Shown in pieces: positions 1-4,585 of a stretch of DNA of 6,512 nucleotides. The position numbers and the translations under genes were made by a program. Each line of letters starts with the position of its first letter. The first letter of the stretch is position 1. Below the pieces are notes generated by a model. That model did no database searches. It was not told the DNA's origin and saw only the letters and a list, made by a program, of their open reading frames with translations. Source of the DNA: an uncultured Clostridia bacterium (GTDB lineage: Bacteria > Bacillota > Clostridia > Oscillospirales > Ruminococcaceae); the NCBI GenBank assembly GCA_947165805.1, contig CAMVBT010000146.1:1-6512 (forward strand). The letters run 5' to 3'.

Positions 1-1110
1 ATCGTACTGCGGGGCGGGGGAGGGGGTGGTTTCGGGCGGAGGCGGGACGATCTGCGGCAGGTCGTCATACTGCGGGGACGCATAGGCTCCGCCGGCGCCG
101 TACTTTTCGGCGGCGTAGACCAGCACCGCGTAGCACTCCATGAGCTCCTCATAAGTCGCCTCACGCATGGCGAAGAGCTCCTCCTCGTTCAGTATTTCCT
201 TGATATCGTCTATCAGGGCTACTCTGCCGACCGACGACAGATCGTATATCTGCTGTATGGTCAGGTTCTCGCGGAGCTTCTCGAACGCCGAATCCAGCGC
301 GGGGTCGTTCTCGCTGTACACTACCGGCAGGACTGCCGAGGCCGCGGGACGGTACTTCTGCGTGCCGTTCCCGTCTATGTAGTAATTATCCGCGTAAAGC
401 AGGTCGCCGAGCTTCACGAGCTCCAGCCCTTTCTGTTTCAGCGCCGTTATGACCGACGGCAGAGCCTCGGCGGTCACGGGAGCATCATTATGAAACAGTA
501 TGATCGAGCCGGACTCCGCTTTTTCCGTCACTCTGCGCTTCACGGAATCGGGGTCGGGGTCGTCGAGGTCCCCGCTGTCTGCGGACGCTCCGACCGGGCG
601 GTAACCCATGCCCTCAAGCGTGGTGAGAGCCTTCGGGTCGTAGTCGCAGTACGGAGCGCGGTAGAACTCGGGCTGCTCGCCGGTTATCGAGCGTATCTTC
701 TTCGCGGCCTCGTTTGTGTCCTCTATCAGATCGTTCACGTTCATTCCCGCGATGTGGGTGTTTTTGTCCGAGCCGTTCTGCACCGAATGACCCGCCGAGG
801 ATATCTTGCGCACCGCGTCGGAGTGCTCGTCGCAGAACTCTCCCGTTACGAAGAATGTCGCGCGGGTGTCCGCAGCTTTCAGCGCTTCGAGCAGCGCGTC
901 TATTCCCGACGCGTCCCACGCGCAGTCGAAGGTCAGAGCGACCTTGTTGTCGCCGCGCTCGACCCTGCAGACAGGCATCTTCTCCTCGTCCGCCGAGGCT
1001 GTTATCGAGCCTGCCGCCGCAAACACGATTATAAGTATCACCGCGAGGACAGCCGCCGCTATACCGCCGATGCGTATGAGCTGCCTCTTTGACATTGTGC
1101 AAACTACCAT
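1..1110 (-). CDS. Membrane-anchored NodB-like polysaccharide deacetylase homologue, C-terminus cut by window edge; probable loss of metal ligands
   Basis: The frame is open for 370 codons from ATG 1110 to the window edge, so the protein is partial at its C-terminus. A Shine-Dalgarno site (AAAGGAC on the minus strand, 1119-1125) sits 8 nt before this ATG; the in-frame ATG at 1095 has no such site. Residues 12-33 are a hydrophobic signal-anchor, so the catalytic domain should lie outside the membrane, where relatives modify peptidoglycan or other glycans. The NodB domain spans about 48-245: motif 1 is LTFDCAWD (D62 keeps the base position, C63 replaces the metal Asp), motif 3 is YRAPYC (R151), and motif 5 is SIILFHN (H207). 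Motif 2 reads QNGSDKNTH, where relatives carry an NHSDxH-type pair of His; G113 and N117 take their places. After it come a helical extension (about 265-338) and a Pro-rich tail (353-368). Family assignment is firm; activity is doubtful. The gene is divergent from its neighbour. Confidence 0.85.
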   Translation of the reverse strand, partial: MVVCTMSKRQLIRIGGIAAAVLAVILIIVFAAAGSITASADEEKMPVCRVERGDNKVALTFDCAWDASGIDALLEALKAADTRATFFVTGEFCDEHSDAVRKISSAGHSVQNGSDKNTHIAGMNVNDLIEDTNEAAKKIRSITGEQPEFYRAPYCDYDPKALTTLEGMGYRPVGASADSGDLDDPDPDSVKRRVTEKAESGSIILFHNDAPVTAEALPSVITALKQKGLELVKLGDLLYADNYYIDGNGTQKYRPAASAVLPVVYSENDPALDSAFEKLRENLTIQQIYDLSSVGRVALIDDIKEILNEEELFAMREATYEELMECYAVLVYAAEKYGAGGAYASPQYDDLPQIVPPPPETTPSPAPQYD

Positions 1111-1199
1111 GATATATTGTCCTTTCCGTGGATTACTGATATATCATATTCGTCATGTCCGCGGTTTATGATGATACGGGACAAATTTCCGCGAAATAC

Positions 1200-1228
1200 T
1201 TGATTATTTACTGATTTTATGGTATTAT
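1200..1228 (+). promoter_or_regulatory. Predicted sigma-A promoter for the leader and zinc-ribbon gene
   Basis: A -35 box TTGATT (1200-1205, 4 of 6 consensus) and a -10 box TATTAT (1223-1228, 5 of 6) are separated by exactly 17 bases. Transcription would start near 1235 and run through the hairpin and terminator below before reaching the gene at 1441. The same -35 hexamer and spacing recur in the RyR-TIR promoter. No equally good promoter was found on the minus strand for the divergent deacetylase gene. Confidence 0.55.
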
Positions 1229-1263
1229 ATTCTTGCGACATAAACTGCATATTCTGAACACAT

Positions 1264-1297
1264 AGCCGTACATTACCTTTCGGTAGATGTACAGGCT
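1264..1297 (+). ncRNA. Stable leader hairpin (possible 5' part of a regulatory leader or small RNA)
   Basis: AGCC-GTACAT (1264-1273) pairs with ATGTAC-a-GGCT (1287-1297), and the inner ACC (1275-1277) pairs with GGT (1282-1284) across a TTTC loop. That makes 13 base pairs with small internal defects. It lies about 30 nt after the predicted transcription start and is not followed by a T-tract, so it is a structural element and not a terminator. I do not recognise it as a known riboswitch or RNA family. Confidence 0.45.
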
Positions 1298-1345
1298 CTT
1301 TCCCTTTATGGCTTTTGTGTCAGAATAGGTTGAAACAGTTTGTGT

Positions 1346-1395
1346 CGCAGCAACTGAGCTTTGTATCATTTACGGGTGCGCGGCTCTTTGCTGCG
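1346..1395 (+). promoter_or_regulatory. Candidate antiterminator pairing that competes with the leader terminator
   Basis: CGCAGCAA (1346-1353) is complementary to TTGCTGCG (1388-1395), and GAGC (1356-1359) is complementary to GCTC (1383-1386), giving 12 pairs in one extended stem with a 2-versus-1 base interior loop. The 3' half of this stem uses bases that the intrinsic terminator needs for its own stem and loop, so the two folds exclude each other. This is the classic layout of transcription attenuation. The sensed signal is unknown, and the complementarity could be fortuitous. Confidence 0.4.
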
Positions 1396-1403
1396 CACTT
1401 TTT
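1376..1403 (+). terminator. Intrinsic terminator inside the leader of the zinc-ribbon gene
   Basis: GTGCGC (1376-1381) pairs with GCGCAC (1393-1398). The stem continues inward by a G-T wobble and two G-C pairs around a TCTTT loop, and is followed directly by TTTTT (1399-1403), then GTTT. It lies between the predicted promoter and the ATG at 1441, so it would stop transcription before the gene or form the 3' end of a short RNA of about 170 nt. Confidence 0.7.
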
Positions 1404-1440
1404 GTTTCGGCCGGGAGCAGCATTATCGGGGGGGATAAAC

Positions 1441-2226
1441 ATGCAAAGCCTTAAGTGTAAACAATGCGGCGCTGATTTGTTATTTGCAGAGGATAGTATT
1501 GATTATGTTTTTTGTCAGTATTGCGGAACCAAACAATTGCTTGACGACCACAGAACAACTCAAAGAATTATCAACGAACACGTTGAAAATAATAAAGCAG
1601 ATGTAATACGAGCTGAAACCGAACGGATGGTCAAAATCAAGGAAATTGAAAGGGAAGAAGCAGAAAGGGCTGAAAAAGAGGCTGAAAAAAACAGGGAATA
1701 TAATGAAAAAAGACTGAAATTGGCAATATCTCAACGAATGGAAACACAGAAGCTATATATAAAGATCATATCTGTTGCTGCTGTTATTATTTTATTAATC
1801 CTTGGGTACTTTTTTATTAAGGACAAAGCCACTGAAACTATAGGCGGAATCCTATTTATGGGTGGTATTGCGCTTGCCATTTTTGCATTTGTTCATCTTC
1901 CGAAGAAAATGGCTCAAAGAGAAGTAATAAAAAAGGGGGGCATATTATTTCCGACAGGACTTGAGCCAATAAATGAAAAAAATTATCAAGCGATTAAAAT
2001 TACTCTGATACAATTAGGATTTAAAAATATATCCGAGATCAATAAGCACGATGTATTATTAGGCATCTTCAATAAACCGGATTTAGTTGAATCAATCATG
2101 ATAAATGGAGAAAATGCTGTGCCGGGAAAAGCATATTTGCCCGACGCCCCTATTGTAATTACATATCTCGGAATATATACTGATGTCTCGGCACCGCCGG
2201 GAGTTGTTGTTATATTGCTTTTTTAG
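1441..2226 (+). CDS. Zinc-ribbon, coiled-coil, two-TM membrane protein with a C-terminal PASTA-like domain
   Basis: The protein has 261 residues. ATG 1441 was chosen because it follows a G-rich ribosome site (GGGGGGG, 1428-1434) by 6 nt and the zinc ribbon begins at once. A longer in-frame version from TTG 1315 would read through the terminator hairpin. Residues 6-28 hold two CxxCG knuckles (C6, C9, C25, C28), a typical short zinc ribbon. Residues about 45-105 are Glu/Lys/Arg-rich and predicted coiled coil. Two membrane helices follow (about 107-126 and 134-152), which place both ends on the same side, likely the cytosol. Residues about 165-242 contain a small alpha/beta domain with an LVESIMINGE strand and a PDAPIVITY strand, like the domain that ends many clostridial zinc-ribbon membrane proteins. 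The hydrophobic end VVVILLF is unusual. The gene is markedly AT-rich (AAA, ATA and TTA codons) against GC-rich neighbours, suggesting transfer. Its function is unknown. Confidence 0.85.
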   Translation: MQSLKCKQCGADLLFAEDSIDYVFCQYCGTKQLLDDHRTTQRIINEHVENNKADVIRAETERMVKIKEIEREEAERAEKEAEKNREYNEKRLKLAISQRMETQKLYIKIISVAAVIILLILGYFFIKDKATETIGGILFMGGIALAIFAFVHLPKKMAQREVIKKGGILFPTGLEPINEKNYQAIKITLIQLGFKNISEINKHDVLLGIFNKPDLVESIMINGENAVPGKAYLPDAPIVITYLGIYTDVSAPPGVVVILLF

Positions 2227-2258
2227 AAACGACTGTACTACAGCCCGCATTTTATATA

Positions 2259-2287
2259 TTGATTTATTTATATGTTTGTGATATAAT
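2259..2287 (+). promoter_or_regulatory. Extended -10 promoter for the RyR-TIR operon
   Basis: TTGATT (2259-2264) and a perfect TATAAT (2282-2287) are separated by 17 bases, and TG at 2279-2280 makes an extended -10 element. A second, overlapping TATAAT starts at 2287 and could give an alternative start. Transcription would begin near 2294, leaving a leader of about 55 nt before the RyR gene. This promoter separates the RyR-TIR unit from the zinc-ribbon gene upstream, although read-through is possible because no clear terminator follows that gene. Confidence 0.75.
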
Positions 2288-2348
2288 ATAATCTGAAAGT
2301 GTCGGTAACCGGGAAAAGTCCGGAACACATAACACATCGGAGGGAGCA

Positions 2349-2642
2349 GTGAGAACGGATATGTACGAACCCAAGCCGATAGATACGAGCGGCGTTGTGC
2401 TTGACCCGTCGCTGTGTGAGCTTACTGAGATACTTGCGGAAAATGTTCATAACGTGTGGGCGCAGAGCAGGATAGAACAGGGCTGGACTTACGGCGAGGA
2501 ACGCAGCGATGTCAAAAAGACCACGCCGTGCCTTGTGCCGTATGAGGAACTGCCGGAAACAGAAAAAGAGTATGACAGGAGAACCGCCGCGGAAACGCTG
2601 AAGCTGATCATCACTCTGGGATATACCATAGATAAAGAATGA
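2349..2642 (+). CDS. Free-standing bacterial RyR (ryanodine receptor repeat) domain protein
   Basis: The protein has 97 residues and is nearly all one RyR domain. The GTG at 2349 was chosen because GGAGG (2339-2343) ends 5 nt before it; the in-frame ATG at 2361 is 17 nt away and is the alternative, giving 93 residues. Diagnostic features are ENVHNVWAQSRIEQGW (31-46), the LVPYEELPETEKEYDR segment (62-77) and the closing helix TAAETLKLIITLGY (79-92). These match the two-helix repeat with its central LVPY-type turn found in eukaryotic ryanodine receptors, where the repeat is a cytosolic module. There is no signal or membrane segment, so it should be cytosolic. It is the first gene of an operon with the TIR-MORN gene 19 nt downstream, suggesting a sensor or partner for that protein. 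Bacterial RyR domains have been proposed to bind nucleotide-like ligands; that role here is inference. Family assignment is strong. Confidence 0.88.
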   Translation: MRTDMYEPKPIDTSGVVLDPSLCELTEILAENVHNVWAQSRIEQGWTYGEERSDVKKTTPCLVPYEELPETEKEYDRRTAAETLKLIITLGYTIDKE

Positions 2643-2647
2643 TTCTG

Positions 2648-2659
2648 GAGGAGGTGATC
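2648..2659 (+). promoter_or_regulatory. Near-perfect ribosome binding site for the TIR gene
   Basis: GGAGGAGGTGAT lies in the RyR-TIR gap. Its AGGAGGTGAT portion matches the anti-Shine-Dalgarno end of 16S rRNA almost completely, 7 nt from the end of AGGAGG to the ATG at 2662. It is the strongest such site in the window and fixes the TIR start. It suggests the TIR protein is translated at least as efficiently as the RyR protein. Confidence 0.8.
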
Positions 2660-2661
2660 CG

Positions 2662-4143
2662 ATGGCGGACATATTTATCAGCCACAGCTCGAGAGACAGC
2701 AAGACCGCGATGAAAGTAGTGAATCATCTTGAGGCAAACGGCCTTACCTGCTGGATATCGTCGCGCGATATAGCCGCCGGCTCCGACTGGGCGGCGACCA
2801 TAAGCAGCGCCATAAACTCCGCGAAGGTGTTTCTGCTGCTGTACAGCAAGAACAGCTCGGAATCGGAGCAGGTCTCGAGAGAGCTCGGCATAGTCGAAAC
2901 AAAGCCCAATATCACGATAATCCCGTACAGAATGGACGATACCCCCCTCAAGGGCTCGTTTGAGTACTTCCTTACATACGCGCACTGGATATGCGTAGAT
3001 GAGAGCAATAAGGACTACAAGCTCGACGAGCTGTGCGCGGATATAAAAAGCATACCCGGCATAACAGTGCGCAGTGCGGAACAGGCGGCAGCGGCAGTTC
3101 CTACGGTCATCGGGCCTCCGAAGGCTCCGCCGTCGGAGAAAAAGCCCGGATCGCACAAAAAAGTGATACTTATATCGTCGATATCCGCCGCCGCAGTGCT
3201 TATCGTGGCCGTGACCGCTATATTGCTGTTTTCGGGCAGCTCCGACCCGGTACCGGTCAAAGACCCGGCTGACGGAACGACCTCGCAGACCACGTCTTCC
3301 GCCCCGACGACCACAGCGACAGGCGATGACCCGGCAGCGACGGCCGCCAACTCGTCCGGACTGACCGAAGTAACGGGCGAGGAAGTGTATATAACGTTCA
3401 GCGGCCATGTCTGCCTCGGCAATTATACCGGCACGATCAACGCAAACGGAAAACCCGAGGGTCAGGGCGAGTTCGACGGCTCATACCTGAATGACGACAA
3501 TACGGGCGGCACCGTTTACTACAAAGGCGGCTTCGTGAACGGCGAGTGCTGGGATAACGAGGCATACGCCGAACAGATCTGGTCGGACGGCAAGAAATGC
3601 GTGCTGAGGTGCAGCTATGAACACGGCACCGAGAACGGCTTCGGCGAGTGTACATGGACATTCCCCGACTCCAACAATATCATCGAATACCGCGGCTACT
3701 GGAAAAACTCGAATTACCACGGTCAGGGGCAGCTTACCACCATGTTCGAGGACGGCACGATATATAAATACAAGGGCGAGTTCAAGAGCGGCGACTGCGA
3801 CGGCTACGGGACGCTCAATATCGTCTACCCCGAAAGCAACGAAATAAGCACATATATCTATAACGGCCAGTGGTCAACCGGAGAACGTGACGGCAAGTGC
3901 ACCGAGACCTTCACCTACACCAACGGACGCACCGATGTCTACGAAGGCGAATGCGTCGGCGGAAAGCACGGGGGACACGGAAAGCTTACCTGCAATTTCG
4001 AGGACGGCAGCGTCTACGAATGTGAGGGCGAATACTCCGACGGCAATCCCGTAGACGGCACGGAATACACATATCATAATGCCAAGGGCAAGCTCATCGA
4101 GTCCGGTACATGGCAGAACGGGGAGAAGGTCAAGAACAGCTGA
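2662..4143 (+). CDS. TIR-transmembrane-MORN repeat protein (candidate membrane receptor or effector)
   Basis: The protein has 493 residues. The TIR domain (about 1-135) opens with DIFISHSSRD and continues through a BB-loop-like CWISSRDIAAGSDW (30-43). Next come the strand KVFLLLYSKNS (55-65), the helix EQVSREL with E74 as candidate catalytic Glu, IIPYRMDD (86-93) and a closing FEYFLTYAHW (100-109). This is the common bacterial TIR type; several relatives cleave NAD+. A Lys-rich stretch (160-167) precedes one membrane helix (168-190), so the positive-inside rule puts TIR in the cytosol and the rest outside. A Thr/Ser/Ala/Pro linker (about 195-235) leads to about seven or eight MORN-like repeats (253-490), such as YRGYWKNSNYHGQGQL and YKGEFKSGDCDGYGTL, each about 23-30 residues and sometimes imperfect. 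MORN repeats elsewhere bind lipids or proteins. It is cotranscribed with the RyR gene. Domain calls are strong; NADase activity, ligand and role are inferred. An outside MORN sensor driving an inside TIR is the simplest reading. Confidence 0.9.
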   Translation: MADIFISHSSRDSKTAMKVVNHLEANGLTCWISSRDIAAGSDWAATISSAINSAKVFLLLYSKNSSESEQVSRELGIVETKPNITIIPYRMDDTPLKGSFEYFLTYAHWICVDESNKDYKLDELCADIKSIPGITVRSAEQAAAAVPTVIGPPKAPPSEKKPGSHKKVILISSISAAAVLIVAVTAILLFSGSSDPVPVKDPADGTTSQTTSSAPTTTATGDDPAATAANSSGLTEVTGEEVYITFSGHVCLGNYTGTINANGKPEGQGEFDGSYLNDDNTGGTVYYKGGFVNGECWDNEAYAEQIWSDGKKCVLRCSYEHGTENGFGECTWTFPDSNNIIEYRGYWKNSNYHGQGQLTTMFEDGTIYKYKGEFKSGDCDGYGTLNIVYPESNEISTYIYNGQWSTGERDGKCTETFTYTNGRTDVYEGECVGGKHGGHGKLTCNFEDGSVYECEGEYSDGNPVDGTEYTYHNAKGKLIESGTWQNGEKVKNS

Positions 4144-4227
4144 GAGCAGCACCCCAGAAACTCCGGCTGCGCGGCATACCGGCCACAGAAGCTGTATGCG
4201 AAACAACAGCCCGCTTATGAAATATAC

Positions 4228-4258
4228 AAAAACCGCACACTTTAAGTGCGGTTTTTTT
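4228..4258 (+). terminator. Intrinsic terminator of the RyR-TIR operon
   Basis: AAAAACCGCAC (4228-4238) pairs with GTGCGGTTTTT (4246-4256) around a 7-base ACTTTAA loop, followed by a run of seven T (4252-4258). It sits about 85 nt after the TIR stop and just before the metal-efflux promoter, so it insulates the two operons. The stretch from 4144 to 4227 shows nothing else that I can support. Confidence 0.9.
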
Positions 4259-4281
4259 GTGAGAAAATCCGTTTTTCTCTA

Positions 4282-4310
4282 TTGACAAAAGGATATAAAG
4301 GTAGTATAAT
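4282..4310 (+). promoter_or_regulatory. Perfect-consensus sigma-A promoter of the metal-efflux operon
   Basis: TTGACA (4282-4287) and TATAAT (4305-4310) are both exact consensus hexamers with the ideal 17-base spacer. Transcription would start near 4317. A promoter this strong is typically held off by a repressor, which fits the palindrome placed immediately downstream. Confidence 0.92.
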
Positions 4311-4321
4311 GTAGTCAGAAA

Positions 4322-4343
4322 CACTTGAACAGTTGTTCAAGTG
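4322..4343 (+). promoter_or_regulatory. 22-bp palindromic operator of ArsR/SmtB (CadC/CzrA-like) type
   Basis: The arms CACTTGAACA (4322-4331) and TGTTCAAGTG (4334-4343) are perfect inverted repeats separated by two bases. The inner TGAACA-2-TGTTCA core matches the arrangement known for ArsR/SmtB family metal-sensing repressors. The site covers roughly +6 to +27 of the predicted transcript, so a bound repressor would block initiation or promoter escape, and metal binding would release it. The repressor gene is not in this window, so it would act from elsewhere. A copper-type or TetR-type palindrome is less likely given the pump downstream. Confidence 0.8.
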
Positions 4344-4365
4344 ATAATCAAAAAGAGGTATTAGT

Positions 4366-4584
4366 ATGAAAAAGAAATACAAGCTTCAGGACCTTGACTG
4401 CGCGAACTGCGCGGCGAAAATGGAAGACGCGATAAAGAAGATACCCGGAGTGACCGACGCTTCGGTGAATTTCATGATGCAGAAAATGACAATAGAAGCA
4501 GAGGACGAACGCTTCGACGAGATAATGAAGACCGTACAGACGACCTGCGCGAAGATCGAGCCCGACTGCAAGATACTTATGTGA
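4366..4584 (+). CDS. Stand-alone heavy-metal-associated (HMA) domain protein
   Basis: The protein has 72 residues. ATG 4366 follows AGAGG (4354-4358) by 7 nt. It is a single HMA ferredoxin-like fold: first strand KYKLQDLDC, metal-binding C12-A-N-C15, then a helix (AAKMEDAIKKI, 16-26), strands around 30-36 and 40-46, and a second helix (50-62). The DCANCAAKME sequence resembles HMA domains of Zn/Cd/Pb ATPases more than copper chaperones, which usually carry a different residue pair between the Cys. Extra Cys at 61 and 68 may add ligands. Pumps of this family commonly carry this domain at their own N-terminus; here it is a separate protein, and the ATPase start lies one base past this stop. It likely hands metal to the pump or modulates it in the cytosol. 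It is controlled by the promoter and palindrome just upstream. Confidence 0.9.
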   Translation: MKKKYKLQDLDCANCAAKMEDAIKKIPGVTDASVNFMMQKMTIEAEDERFDEIMKTVQTTCAKIEPDCKILM

Positions 4585-4585
4585 T

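Noticed and set aside
490..1092. A 200-codon plus-strand open frame opposite the deacetylase gene
   Set aside because: It is Arg/Val-rich with no recognisable domain and lies antisense to a clear NodB-domain gene; a shadow of GC-rich coding DNA.
1111..1260. A minus-strand promoter for the deacetylase gene
   Set aside because: A TATAAT-like box exists opposite 1223-1235, but no acceptable -35 box was found at 16-18 bases.
1287..1328. A 13-codon leader peptide (three Phe) between the leader hairpin and the terminator
   Set aside because: No Shine-Dalgarno site, a start inside the hairpin stem, and no link between phenylalanine and the downstream gene.
1340..1369. A second plus-strand promoter (TTGTGT, 18 bases, TATCAT)
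   Set aside because: The -35 box matches at only three positions, and the transcript would enter the terminator almost at once.
1315..1440. A longer N-terminus for the zinc-ribbon protein from TTG 1315
   Set aside because: It has no ribosome site, would translate through the terminator hairpin, and adds 42 residues before a zinc ribbon that normally begins the protein.
2611..3408. A 265-codon minus-strand open frame opposite the TIR gene
   Set aside because: Its Arg/Tyr/Gly-rich product has no domain and overlaps the well-supported TIR and RyR genes; composition artefact.
3406..4132. DNA-level tandem repeat array in the MORN region
   Set aside because: Repeats are seen at the protein level only; the DNA copies have diverged, so this is a domain repeat and not a mobile or CRISPR-type array.
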